Made by a program: the position numbers and the translations under genes | In this document: piece after piece, positions 53,051-61,129 of the stretch | How positions within the stretch are numbered: position 1 is the stretch's first letter | Layout of the letters: each line of letters begins with the position of its first letter | The notes under the pieces: generated by a model | Told to the model about the DNA's origin: nothing | Database searches by the model: none | Seen by the model: only the letters and a program-made list of their open reading frames with translations | From: Flavobacteriales bacterium | GTDB lineage: Bacteria; Bacteroidota; Bacteroidia; Flavobacteriales_F; PHOS-HE28 | Reading direction: 5' to 3' | Length of the DNA stretch: 64,000 bases | Assembly (NCBI GenBank): GCA_020635725.1 | Contig: JACJZF010000008.1 | Span: 132,978 to 196,977 of the forward strand

Positions 53051-54438
53051 GCGCGAATCGCACCTTGCGCTGGACCACCATCGGGCTGTGCATCGGCGTG
53101 CTGGCCTACCTCGCAGCCTTCGCCCTGCGCTTCGCGGATGAGCGCCTCTACGCGGACAGTGGCTACTATCTCTTCTGGACGATCAATGATCTCGGGTTCC
53201 ACATCGAGCATGGGCGCTGGGTGCTTGCCTTGGCGGAATGGCCCGCCCTGCTTGGGGCGATGAGCGACTCCCCGATGTCAGCCGCGATCCTGGCGCACTC
53301 CCTGGCGAATGTGATCTTCCTCGTCCTGACCATGTGCTTCGCGCTATACGTGCTGAAGGATGAGCGCGCGGCCCTCGCCCTGGCCGCCTCGCAGCTCATC
53401 GGCCTCACCCACGGCCTGTTCTGCCCCGTGTTCGAACTGTACTACGGCACCGGCCTCATCATCCTGCTGCACGCGGTCGTCGTCAATGCCCTGCTGAACG
53501 GTCGCATCAAGCTGTTGCTGGCACTGATGCTCTTCATCCTAGCGCTCAGCAGTCACCCTATGGCCTGGCTGCTTCTGCTCGGCATGCTCGCGCTGCTGGA
53601 TCCGCGCGACCGACGCCCCATGCTCTTGCCCCTGCTGCTCGCTGCCCTTCTCTTCGCGGTGCTGCGCTGGTACGGCATGAGCGTGTACGAATCCGCGCAG
53701 CTCGGCTTCGCGAAGCGCCTCATCTCCTTCGCGCCACTCCGATTGCTCGCGCCGCAGCAGCTCTGGCATGAGGCACGTCGTTTCGTTCAGCATGATCCCG
53801 ATGTGCTCGCGCTCGCAGCGACAGCAGCCATCATTCTCGCTCGCGCCCGTCAATGGCGACCACTGATCATCCACCTGTCCGGCATCGTGGTGCTCTACAT
53901 CCTTACCGGACTCTACCTGCCTGATGCGCCGCACGACCGCTACCACGAACAGGTCGATTTCGGCTTCGCTGCTTGGACCGTGCTGGTGCTTTTCTCCTCC
54001 TGCTGGGCCATGCTCCCCTGGCGGCCAGCGATCCTGACCCTGGTGATGCTCGGTTTCGCCTACCGCATCGCCGAGGCGGAACGCATCGCGCCATACTACA
54101 CCGCGCGGACCGCGTGGCTGGAGCAGCTTATCCAGCAAGCGAAGGATGAGCAGCTGCGCAAAGCCATCATCGACCCGCACGGCATCTCCTTCGGCACAGC
54201 GGACGACCGGGTGGCACCTTACTGGAGCCCCGGTGTGGAGACCTTGCTGCTCTCGGCACGGCAAGGCCCCGACCAAGCCATCTCCGTGATCACCACCGAC
54301 GATTTCGACTGCCCCGGTGTTACCGAGAAACTCGACAAGCTGGTGCTCCGATGCTGGGACGTGATCGAGCCGGAGCGCGTGAACAAGCGCTTCTTCGACC
54401 TGCCCGCATCGCAGTACGCGCCGTTGGTTACCAAATGA
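53047..54438 (+). CDS. Multi-pass membrane protein, second of a tandem paralogous pair (GT-C-like)
   Basis: A 463-residue paralog of the previous protein, with the same order of motifs: RFADERLYADSGYYLFWTINDLGFHIEHGRW, GLTHGLFCPVFELYYGTGL, PHDRYHEQ and the C-terminal CPGVTEKLDKLVLRCWDVIEPERV. Identity between the pair looks moderate (perhaps 40%) and highest in these motifs. The ATG overlaps the upstream stop by 4 bp, so the two are made together and may form a heteromer. The 3' end overlaps the convergent methyltransferase-like gene by 11 bp. Confidence 0.75.
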   Translation: MSANRTLRWTTIGLCIGVLAYLAAFALRFADERLYADSGYYLFWTINDLGFHIEHGRWVLALAEWPALLGAMSDSPMSAAILAHSLANVIFLVLTMCFALYVLKDERAALALAASQLIGLTHGLFCPVFELYYGTGLIILLHAVVVNALLNGRIKLLLALMLFILALSSHPMAWLLLLGMLALLDPRDRRPMLLPLLLAALLFAVLRWYGMSVYESAQLGFAKRLISFAPLRLLAPQQLWHEARRFVQHDPDVLALAATAAIILARARQWRPLIIHLSGIVVLYILTGLYLPDAPHDRYHEQVDFGFAAWTVLVLFSSCWAMLPWRPAILTLVMLGFAYRIAEAERIAPYYTARTAWLEQLIQQAKDEQLRKAIIDPHGISFGTADDRVAPYWSPGVETLLLSARQGPDQAISVITTDDFDCPGVTEKLDKLVLRCWDVIEPERVNKRFFDLPASQYAPLVTK

Positions 54439-54853
54439 AGGGGAGCACCCGCGCCACACCCTTCATACTATCCGCGTATTCCGGATAACGCATGCTGAGC
54501 TGCTTCTCCTCGTAGCCGATCTTCATGACCAGCACGATGCCGCAGACCGCAAGAGCCGTGATGCGCAAAGGAGTCGGTGAGCCCCAAGTGATCGCGCCAC
54601 CGCACACCATCACGGCGGTGTACATGGGATGCCGGAGGAAGCGATAGATGCCGCGTTGCGTGAAGGCCCCACCGGCGCGAGGGTCAGGCATCACGGTGAA
54701 GTTCGCTGTGCCCAGCGAGGCCGCTGCCCAGAGGAAGATCATGAGCCCGAGGCCGAAGAAGCACCACGCCAGAATGGACAGATCCAAATCGCCGCCGAAA
54801 AGAATCAGCGCGATGCAGGTGAACTGGCCGATGACGAGGAACGTCGGCCGCAT
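54428..54853 (-). CDS. Isoprenylcysteine methyltransferase-like membrane protein (ICMT/PEMT fold)
   Basis: A 141-residue protein with about four membrane segments. GIYRFLRHPMYTAVMV and YEEKQLSMRYPEYADSM are the two signature blocks of the ICMT/PEMT methyltransferase family, where the His-Pro and the Glu-containing block bind S-adenosylmethionine. It begins 5 bp after the stop of pdhC and is probably in its transcript. Bacterial members methylate unknown small or lipid substrates. Confidence 0.82.
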   Translation of the reverse strand: MRPTFLVIGQFTCIALILFGGDLDLSILAWCFFGLGLMIFLWAAASLGTANFTVMPDPRAGGAFTQRGIYRFLRHPMYTAVMVCGGAITWGSPTPLRITALAVCGIVLVMKIGYEEKQLSMRYPEYADSMKGVARVLPFIW

Positions 54854-54858
54854 GATCC

Positions 54859-56148
54859 TCAGATCGCGCCCTCACCCAGCATTAGCGCCGGCTCCTCCAT
54901 CAGATCCTTGAAGGTATTGAGGAAGGCCGCGCCGGTGGCGCCATCCACCACGCGGTGGTCGCAGCTCAGGGTCACCTTCATGGTGTGGCCCGGCACAATC
55001 GCGCCGTTGCGCACCACGGGCTTCTCCATGATGCCGCCCACGGCGAGGATGCATGCATCGGGTGGGTTGATGATGGCGGTGAACTCCTCGATGCCGAACA
55101 TGCCGAGGTTGGAGATGGTGAAGGTGTTGCCTTCCCAATCCTGCGGCTGCAGCTTCTTCTCCTTGGCACGCTTGGCGTAATCGCGCACCTCGGCACCGAT
55201 GGTGCGCAAGGGCTTGCCATCGGCGAATCGCACCACCGGCACCAGCAGGCCCTCTTCCACCGCCACGGCCACGCCGATGTGCACATGCTCGTTGAAGCGG
55301 ATGCGGTCGCCGAGCCAGCTGCTGTTCACCTTCGGGTGCTGCTTCAAGGCCACCGCCACGCCTTTGATCACCAGATCATTGAAGGAGATCTTGTCCGGCG
55401 CGATCCGCTTGTTCACGGCCTCGCGCACAGCCATGGCCCGCGACATATCGATCTCGATGGTGAGGTAGAAGTGCGGCGCGCTGAACTTGCTCTCGGCCAA
55501 TCGACGCGCGATGGTCTTGCGCATCTGGCTCACCTCCACCTCGGTGTACGATTCGACCTGCGGGGCGCGGTAGCCCATGCCGCCGCCTTGGTAATCCTCC
55601 ACATCCTGCTTCACCACGCGGCCATCAGGGCCGCTGCCACGCACCCGGCTGATGTCGATGCCCTTCTCTTCCGCCAAGTGCTTCGCGAGCGGACTGGCCT
55701 TCACGCGGCCGCCATTCGCGGCATGGCCGTTCGGTGGCGCGGCGGCCGGTTTCGGTGCGGCGGGCGCGGCTTTCGGAGCGGACGCGGCGGCCTTGGCCTC
55801 GGGAGCCTTCTCTTCGGCCTTCGGCTTGGCGGCCGCTTCGGTCTTCGCTGCCTCGGCTTTCTCCGGCACCTGCTTCGCAGCATCGGCGAGCAGCGCGGTG
55901 ATATCCTCACCCTCCTTGCCGAGCACGGCCAGCACGCTATCCACGGGAGCGGCCTTGCCTTTCTCCACCCCGATGTGCAGCAGCACACCATCGGTGAAGC
56001 TTTCGAACTCCATGGTGGCCTTGTCGGTCTCGATCTCAGCGAGCACCTCGCCGCTCTTCACCTTGTCACCCACCTTCTTGTGCCACGCGCTCACCACGCC
56101 CTCGGTCATGGTGTCGCTCAGTTTTGGCATGCGTACGATCTCGGCCAT
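54859..56148 (-). CDS. pdhC: Pyruvate dehydrogenase complex dihydrolipoamide acetyltransferase (E2)
   Basis: A 429-residue 2-oxoacid dehydrogenase E2. Domains: one lipoyl domain (1-76, lipoyl Lys43 in EIETDKATMEFES); an Ala/Pro/Lys-rich swinging linker (~90-150); a peripheral subunit-binding domain (KASPLAKHLAEEKGIDISRVRGSGPDGRV, ~152-190); and the catalytic core with the active-site His398 in DHRVVDG. It transfers acetyl groups to CoA. It lies 30 bp after pdhA. A single lipoyl domain is on the low side of the normal range. E1 beta and E3 genes are not in the window. Confidence 0.93.
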   Translation of the reverse strand: MAEIVRMPKLSDTMTEGVVSAWHKKVGDKVKSGEVLAEIETDKATMEFESFTDGVLLHIGVEKGKAAPVDSVLAVLGKEGEDITALLADAAKQVPEKAEAAKTEAAAKPKAEEKAPEAKAAASAPKAAPAAPKPAAAPPNGHAANGGRVKASPLAKHLAEEKGIDISRVRGSGPDGRVVKQDVEDYQGGGMGYRAPQVESYTEVEVSQMRKTIARRLAESKFSAPHFYLTIEIDMSRAMAVREAVNKRIAPDKISFNDLVIKGVAVALKQHPKVNSSWLGDRIRFNEHVHIGVAVAVEEGLLVPVVRFADGKPLRTIGAEVRDYAKRAKEKKLQPQDWEGNTFTISNLGMFGIEEFTAIINPPDACILAVGGIMEKPVVRNGAIVPGHTMKVTLSCDHRVVDGATGAAFLNTFKDLMEEPALMLGEGAI

Positions 56149-56178
56149 GCTTGTGCTCCGCTCGCGCGGGTCGTTTGG

Positions 56179-57207
56179 TCAATCCTTCTCGAACGGGTAA
56201 TCCGGGGTGGCGTACACATCCTCGTACAGCGCGGAGACATCCGGTGTCGGGCTCTCCTCCGCGAATTTCACCGCTTCTTCCACCGCCTTCTTCGCGGCCT
56301 CATCGATCGCATCGAGCTCGGCCTCCTTCGCCCACTTCTTCTCCAGCAATCTGGCGCGCACGTGCTCGATGGGGTCCTGCTGCTTGTACTGCTCCACTTC
56401 CTCTTTGGTGCGGTACTTCTGCGGGTCGCTCATGCTGTGCCCCTTGTACCGGTAGGTGCGGATGTCGAGCAGGATGGGGCCTTTACCCTCCCGCACGTGG
56501 GCGCAGGCCTTGGCGATGGCGTTGTGCACCTCTTCGCAGCTCATGCCATCCACGGCCAGGCCGGGCATGTCGTAGCTCTCGCCCAAGGTGCTCAGGTCGT
56601 GCACGTTGCTGGTGCGCGCCACGCTGGTGCCCATAGCGTAGTGGTTGTTCTCGATGATGAAGATCACCGGGAGCTTCCAGGTCATGGCCATGTTGAAGGT
56701 CTCATGCAGGATGCCCTGGCGCGCGGCGCCGTCGCCGAACATGCACAGGGTGGCGTGGTCCTCGCCGCGGTACTTGTCGGCGAAGGCGATGCCGGCTCCG
56801 AGCCCGATCTGCCCGCCTACGATGCCGTGGCCGCCGAAGAGGTTGCGCTCCTTGTCGAAGTAGTGCATGCTACCGCCCTTGCCCTTGCTGGTGCCGGTGG
56901 TCTTGCCGTAGAGCTCGGCCATGACACGCTTGGGCGACTCGCCAAGTACCAGCGGGTGGCAATGGTCACGGTAGCCGGTGATGATGCGATCGGTCTTGCG
57001 GATGGCGGTGACCATGCCCGCGAGCACGGCCTCCTGACCGATGTAGAGGTGGCAGAACCCGCCGAACTTCTGCATGGTATAGAGCTGGCCGCACTTCTCC
57101 TCGAAGCGCCGCATGAGCACCATGTCTTTGAACCAGCGCAGGTAGGTCTCCTTGTCGAATGACTGCTCCTGGGAATCGGTCTTGCGGGTGGCGGTCTTGG
57201 TGGTCAT
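56179..57207 (-). CDS. pdhA: Pyruvate dehydrogenase E1 component, alpha subunit
   Basis: A 342-residue thiamine-diphosphate enzyme subunit. The ThDP/Mg motif reads MFGDGAARQGILHETFNMAMTWKLPVIFIIENN, and RYKGHSMSDPQKYR with STSVAR-like loops (TSVARTSN) matches the phosphorylation-loop region of E1 alpha. It needs E1 beta, which is not encoded nearby. The ATG at 57207 is chosen over the TTG at 57234 because a TATATTTG -7 element overlaps the latter. It is the first gene of pdhA-pdhC-methyltransferase. Confidence 0.93.
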   Translation of the reverse strand: MTTKTATRKTDSQEQSFDKETYLRWFKDMVLMRRFEEKCGQLYTMQKFGGFCHLYIGQEAVLAGMVTAIRKTDRIITGYRDHCHPLVLGESPKRVMAELYGKTTGTSKGKGGSMHYFDKERNLFGGHGIVGGQIGLGAGIAFADKYRGEDHATLCMFGDGAARQGILHETFNMAMTWKLPVIFIIENNHYAMGTSVARTSNVHDLSTLGESYDMPGLAVDGMSCEEVHNAIAKACAHVREGKGPILLDIRTYRYKGHSMSDPQKYRTKEEVEQYKQQDPIEHVRARLLEKKWAKEAELDAIDEAAKKAVEEAVKFAEESPTPDVSALYEDVYATPDYPFEKD

Positions 57208-57231
57208 TAGCAAAGGCTCAGTGGAGCCGGA

Positions 57232-57239
57232 CAAATATA
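57232..57239 (-). promoter_or_regulatory. -7 promoter element (TATATTTG) of the pdhA operon
   Basis: On the minus strand TATATTTG fits TAnnTTTG exactly, 24 bp upstream of the pdhA ATG in the 59-bp gap after cdd. A TTG occurs 11 bp further upstream, too close for a standard -33. This is one of the best -7 matches in the window. Confidence 0.55.
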
Positions 57240-57266
57240 GACCGGCCCATCAACGGCGGCCGGGTC

Positions 57267-57749
57267 TTAGGGCTTGAGGAAGGAGCGGTCGAAATACAGC
57301 GGGAGCAGGTCAGAGGCCCGCTCGATCACGATGGCATGGCCGCTGGCCGTGGCGAGGATCACGCGTAAGGGAGCGCCTTGGCGACTCTCCTGCTCGAGCA
57401 AGGCCTGCCGGCAGATCCCGCACGGCGACACCGGCTCATCGCCCTCGACCTGCGGCACCATCACGGCCATGGTCTCCACACGCGCCGATGGACGCGCCGA
57501 GAGCGCGGCATGCAGCGCCGTGCGCTCCGCGCAGATGCCCGCCGGGAAAGACGCGTTCTCTTGGTTGTTGCCCTCCACCACCGAACCATCATCCATACGG
57601 GCAGCGGCCCCTACGAGGAAGTTCGAATACGGCGCGTAGGCTCGCTGGGCGGCTTCACCAGCCGCGTGCACCAAGGCGCGGTCAGACTCCCCGAGATCAG
57701 CGGTTCGCAGCCGGCGGAAGCTGAAGATGTGCTGTTGGGGCCGTTCCAC
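57267..57749 (-). CDS. cdd: Cytidine deaminase
   Basis: A 160-residue zinc enzyme that deaminates cytidine and deoxycytidine to the uridine forms (pyrimidine salvage). The active site is complete: AYAPYSNFLVGAA, FPAGICAERTALHAAL (Cys ligand and catalytic Glu) and VSPCGICRQALLE (two Cys ligands). The frame opens at an ATG at 57803, but a TACATTCG -7-like element lies inside that extension (57770-57777), and homologues begin close to the segment VERPQQHIFSFRRL; I therefore prefer the GTG at 57749. It is upstream of pdhA, a linkage I recall from Flavobacterium. Confidence 0.9.
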   Translation of the reverse strand: MERPQQHIFSFRRLRTADLGESDRALVHAAGEAAQRAYAPYSNFLVGAAARMDDGSVVEGNNQENASFPAGICAERTALHAALSARPSARVETMAVMVPQVEGDEPVSPCGICRQALLEQESRQGAPLRVILATASGHAIVIERASDLLPLYFDRSFLKP

Positions 57750-57822
57750 GCGGGGGCTGAAAAGGAGGGCGAATGTACTTGAACCATGAAGGGTTAAGGA
57801 CATCCTAACGTTCGCCTTCCGT

Positions 57823-57830
57823 TAGTTTCG
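57823..57830 (+). promoter_or_regulatory. -7-like element (TAGTTTCG)
   Basis: TAGTTTCG lies 12 bp before the ATG of the VTC-domain gene and resembles TAnnTTTG. It shares the gap with the divergent cdd gene. Confidence 0.35.
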
Positions 57831-57842
57831 CGGCATTCCGCC

Positions 57843-58613
57843 ATGGACCTCCCTCAGGCCTTCGCCCGTTTCCAGCCCATCACCCTGGCCGAGATGGATG
57901 GCGTGAAGCTGCAGGATCGGGTGGATACCAAATACGTCTTCGCTGAGACCGAACTGCCGGGCCTGCTCTCAGCCATGGCCGCGGATTACCGGCTGCTGGA
58001 GGTGGATGGCAAGCGCGGCACCGAGTACCGCAGCCTCTACTTCGACACACCGGACTTGCGCCATTACCGCGACCACCACAACAAGCGGACCTTCCGGAGC
58101 AAGGTGCGCTTCCGCGAGTACATCGGCAGCGGCCTGATCTACCTGGAGGTGAAGCGGAAGACCGGCCGAGGGCGCACGGACAAGCGGCGGTTGCGCGTGG
58201 AGGCCATCCCCGACGAGCTCCACGGTGAACTGCTGCGCTTCGTGCAGGAAGCGGAGGGAAGCAGGGATGAGTTCCGTCCGGTCCTATGGAACCATTTCAC
58301 ACGGTACACCTTCGTGGCCAAGGACCGCCCGGAGCGGCTCACCATGGATATCGGGCTGCGTTTCTCCGATCCTCAGGCCAGCGGTGAACTGGGCGGCATC
58401 GTGGTGGCCGAGCTCAAGCAGGAGCGCGCCGATCGCTCCTCGGCCTTCGTCCGGCTGATGCGTGCCATGGGCGAGCGCCCCTCCGGCATGAGCAAGTATT
58501 GCATCGGTATGCTCACCTTGCAGCGCCCTGTGAAGCACAATGCCTTCAAGCCGGTGCTCCTGAAACTCCGTCGCCTGCGCAAGGCCGCGAAACACCAACC
58601 CAACGATGCCTGA
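57843..58613 (+). CDS. VTC-domain protein (polyphosphate polymerase-like)
   Basis: A 256-residue soluble protein with the VTC tunnel-fold pattern: VDTKYVFAETELPGLL, GTEYRSLYFDTPDLRHYRDHHN, SKVRFREYIGSGLIYLEVKRKTGRGRTDKRRL and TMDIGLRFSD. The basic residues at the ends of strands line the polyphosphate-synthesis tunnel in yeast Vtc4. It overlaps the next gene, a DUF4956 membrane protein, by 8 bp. Bacterial VTC-domain proteins are often found with DUF4956, so the pair may make or sense polyphosphate or another polyanion (inference). Confidence 0.85.
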   Translation: MDLPQAFARFQPITLAEMDGVKLQDRVDTKYVFAETELPGLLSAMAADYRLLEVDGKRGTEYRSLYFDTPDLRHYRDHHNKRTFRSKVRFREYIGSGLIYLEVKRKTGRGRTDKRRLRVEAIPDELHGELLRFVQEAEGSRDEFRPVLWNHFTRYTFVAKDRPERLTMDIGLRFSDPQASGELGGIVVAELKQERADRSSAFVRLMRAMGERPSGMSKYCIGMLTLQRPVKHNAFKPVLLKLRRLRKAAKHQPNDA

Positions 58614-59259
58614 GATCCTCGGCTGGAAAATCTACCATAAGGACTTCCTGGAGCTGCTCTTCAAGTTCGGCCTGAATCTCTCCGTGCTCTTCCTGCTGAT
58701 CCGGGTGATCTATTATCCCATCCACCGGAAGAAGGACTTCCTCTTCACCTACTTCCTCTTCAACGTTCTGATCTTCTTCTTATGCGGCCTGCTCAACAGC
58801 GTGAAGCTGAGCACGGGGTTCGCCTTCGGCCTCTTCGCCATCTTCAGCATCCTGCGCTACCGCACCGAGCAGATCAGCATCAAGGACATGACCTATCTGC
58901 TGGCGGTGATCGCCGTGGCGGTGGTCAACGCGCTGTTCGGCAAGAAGGTGAGCCTTGTGGAGCTGCTCTTCACCAATGCCATGATCCTGCTTGTGGCTTA
59001 TGCGCTCGAGCACCTGTGGCTCACGCGGCATGAGGCCATGCGCCAGATCATCTACGAGCGCATCGAACTGATCAAGCCGGAGAACCGGAGGCAGCTGTTC
59101 GACGACCTGCACACGCGCTTAGGCGTGAAGGTCTCGCGCGTGGAGGTGGGCCGCATTGATCTGTTGCGCGACACCGCCCAGCTGCGCGTGTTCTACTACG
59201 AGGATGAGCAGGACCACGCCGGTTTCATCGAGATGCCGGCGGACGATGGCGACGACTAG
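58606..59259 (+). CDS. DUF4956-family membrane protein
   Basis: A 217-residue protein with about four membrane segments in its first 140 residues (LLFKFGLNLSVLFLLIRVIYY, FTYFLFNVLIFFLCGLL, LLAVIAVAVVNALFG, LLFTNAMILLVAYAL) and a cytoplasmic C-terminal domain (RQLFDDLHTRLGVKVSRVEVGRIDLLRDTAQLRVFY). The motif FAIFSILRYRTEQISIKDMTYL between segments is the family core. The start overlaps the VTC gene by 8 bp. Function unknown; the partner suggests polyphosphate handling at the membrane. Confidence 0.85.
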   Translation: MPEILGWKIYHKDFLELLFKFGLNLSVLFLLIRVIYYPIHRKKDFLFTYFLFNVLIFFLCGLLNSVKLSTGFAFGLFAIFSILRYRTEQISIKDMTYLLAVIAVAVVNALFGKKVSLVELLFTNAMILLVAYALEHLWLTRHEAMRQIIYERIELIKPENRRQLFDDLHTRLGVKVSRVEVGRIDLLRDTAQLRVFYYEDEQDHAGFIEMPADDGDD

Positions 59260-59265
59260 CCGCTG

Positions 59266-59760
59266 TCAGGCCTTCCACACGGTGGCCACGGCGTAGGCGC
59301 AGGCTCCTTCCTCCCGCCCCACATAGCCCAAGCGCTCATTGGTGGTGGCCTTGATGCTCACGGCATCCTCTTCCACACCGAGCAAGGGCGCCAGCGCAGC
59401 GCGCATGGCCGGTGCGTGCCGCATCACCTTGGGCCGCTCCATCACCAGCGTGCAATCCACGTTGCCGACCCGCCAGCCGCCCTGGTGCACCAGCTCCACC
59501 ACCGCTCGGAGCAGTTGCTTGCTGTCCGCGCCTTTCCACGCGGGATCGGTGTTCGGGAAATGCTGCCCGATATCGCCCAGTGCCAGCGCGCCGAGCAGGG
59601 CATCGCATACCGCGTGCAGCAGCACATCGGCATCGGAATGGCCATCGAGGCCGGTCTCGTGATCGATGCGGATGCCGCCCAGCCATAGCTCCCGGCCGGG
59701 GCTCAAGCGATGCACGTCGAAGCCGAAGCCCACACGGAACGCGGGGCCGGCGGCGCTCAT
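59266..59760 (-). CDS. ispF: 2-C-methyl-D-erythritol 2,4-cyclodiphosphate synthase
   Basis: A 164-residue zinc enzyme of the MEP isoprenoid pathway. RVGFGFDVHRLSPGRELWLGG (Asp and His ligands), DGHSDADVLLHAVCDALLGALALGDIGQHFPNTDP and IKATTNERLGYVGREEGACAYAVA are all present. The ATG overlaps the porV stop (ATGA), so it is translated from the porV transcript. This fusion of an isoprenoid gene to the T9SS cluster is a local gene-order feature, not known to be functional. Confidence 0.95.
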   Translation of the reverse strand: MSAAGPAFRVGFGFDVHRLSPGRELWLGGIRIDHETGLDGHSDADVLLHAVCDALLGALALGDIGQHFPNTDPAWKGADSKQLLRAVVELVHQGGWRVGNVDCTLVMERPKVMRHAPAMRAALAPLLGVEEDAVSIKATTNERLGYVGREEGACAYAVATVWKA

Positions 59761-61064
59761 TCCTCTTTCTTCTTCTGGCCCTTGCCGTCGAACATGAAGC
59801 CCAGCGTGAAGCGCAGGGTATTGGCCAGCGGGCTGCGCTGGGTGTTCGCGATCAGGTAGCTCATGTCCAGCGCGAACTTGCTGTAACGCACGCCGGCGCC
59901 CAGCGTGAAGTACTTGCGGTTGCCCTTGGTGTAGTGCTCCCAGAAGTAGCCCGTGCGGAAGGCGAACTGATCGGCGTACCAGTACTCGAAGCCGCCTGCG
60001 AGGTTGATCTCGCGCAATTCCTCGCGCCATTTGCTGCCGGCGAGCACGCTGTAGGTGCTGTCGTCGTTCTGGATCACCACGCCGGGGGCATCGGTGAAGC
60101 TGCCGAAGATGCCTTCGGCCACGCCCACGTTGGGGTTGCGACCGCTGACCACGGCGCGCTCATTGGTCACTGGATCGATACGGTTATCCGGGTAGTACAC
60201 CGGCGGGGTGGGCACCAGCAGCTTGTTGGCGTCCATGTTGAAGGTGACCTTGTTGTACTGGTCGAGCTCCACGGTGAAGGAGGGCCCGATGCGCAGGTTC
60301 ATCGGGATGAAATCCTTGTTGGAGGAGCTGGTGTAGGCCATCTTGGCACCTACGTTCGAGATGTTCAGGCCGAAGGCGAACTGGGCATCCTTGTTATCTC
60401 CCAGGCGGATGTCGTTCTTCCGGTAGTAGAACGAGACATCGGCGGCCACCGACTGACCAGCCTTGCTCTGTCCGGCGCCCTGCACGCTGATGCCGCCCGT
60501 GAGGTTGCTGTTGATGTAACGGATGGCCACGCCACCAGAGAAATTGTCGCCGAACTGCTGCGCGAAGGCCAGGTCCACGGCGAACTCCGCGGGCTTGAAA
60601 TCGCGGATGGTGGTGCCATCGATGTTCGTGAAGGTGATGCTGCCCAGATTGAAGTAGCGGAGCGAGCCGCCGATGGCGCTGCGCTTGTTCGAGAGCCGCT
60701 TGTAGCCCGCGAGGTAAGCCAGGCTCATGTCCGGCACCAGGTTGCGCAGCCAGGGGCTGTAGCTCATCATGAACTCCCCATCGTTCTCCGCGAAGGCCAG
60801 CTTCGAGGGGTTCCAGTGGATGGAGTTGGCATCGGGGGAGACCGCCACGCCTGCATCGCCCATGCCGCCGGCCCGGCTATCGACCGAGATGAGCAGGAAG
60901 GGCACCGCCGTGGTGATGGTGTTCAGCACACCCTGCTTGCAGTCCTGCCCGGTGAGCTGGTTGATGCAATTGGTGCTGACCGAGCCCTGTCCGAGGCCAG
61001 CGAGCGTATGCAGCACCGAAGCCAGGATTGCGGTGGACCGGACGGCGGACAGGGACTTCATCAT
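59757..61064 (-). CDS. porV: Type IX secretion outer-membrane protein PorV (LptO)
   Basis: A 435-residue FadL-like outer-membrane beta-barrel. A signal segment (MMKSLSAVRSTAILASVLHTLAGLGQ) is followed by the PorV hallmark VPFLLISVDSRAGGMGDAGVAVSPDANSIHWNPSKLAFAE and many amphipathic strands. PorV collects cargo with sorting domains from the SprA/Sov channel and delivers it to PorU for cleavage. It ends with the basic and acidic tail KGQKKKEE. It lies 65 bp downstream of porU, with its own TATATTCG -7-like element, and overlaps ispF. Confidence 0.95.
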   Translation of the reverse strand: MMKSLSAVRSTAILASVLHTLAGLGQGSVSTNCINQLTGQDCKQGVLNTITTAVPFLLISVDSRAGGMGDAGVAVSPDANSIHWNPSKLAFAENDGEFMMSYSPWLRNLVPDMSLAYLAGYKRLSNKRSAIGGSLRYFNLGSITFTNIDGTTIRDFKPAEFAVDLAFAQQFGDNFSGGVAIRYINSNLTGGISVQGAGQSKAGQSVAADVSFYYRKNDIRLGDNKDAQFAFGLNISNVGAKMAYTSSSNKDFIPMNLRIGPSFTVELDQYNKVTFNMDANKLLVPTPPVYYPDNRIDPVTNERAVVSGRNPNVGVAEGIFGSFTDAPGVVIQNDDSTYSVLAGSKWREELREINLAGGFEYWYADQFAFRTGYFWEHYTKGNRKYFTLGAGVRYSKFALDMSYLIANTQRSPLANTLRFTLGFMFDGKGQKKKEE

Positions 61065-61093
61065 AGACTGGACGGGTCGTGGGAAAAGGGCTG

Positions 61094-61101
61094 CGAATAT
61101 A
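61094..61101 (-). promoter_or_regulatory. -7-like element (TATATTCG) upstream of porV
   Basis: On the minus strand TATATTCG, with one change from TAnnTTTG, lies 29 bp before the porV ATG in the gap after porU. It would allow porV-ispF to be expressed independently of porU. Confidence 0.45.
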
Positions 61102-61129
61102 CGCGGGAAGGACAGGGCTTATTGTGCAA

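Noticed and set aside
54955..57162. A 735-codon open frame on the plus strand opposite pdhC and pdhA
   Set aside because: It is the antisense shadow of two well-supported enzymes and its composition (Leu/His/Ala-rich) matches no real protein.
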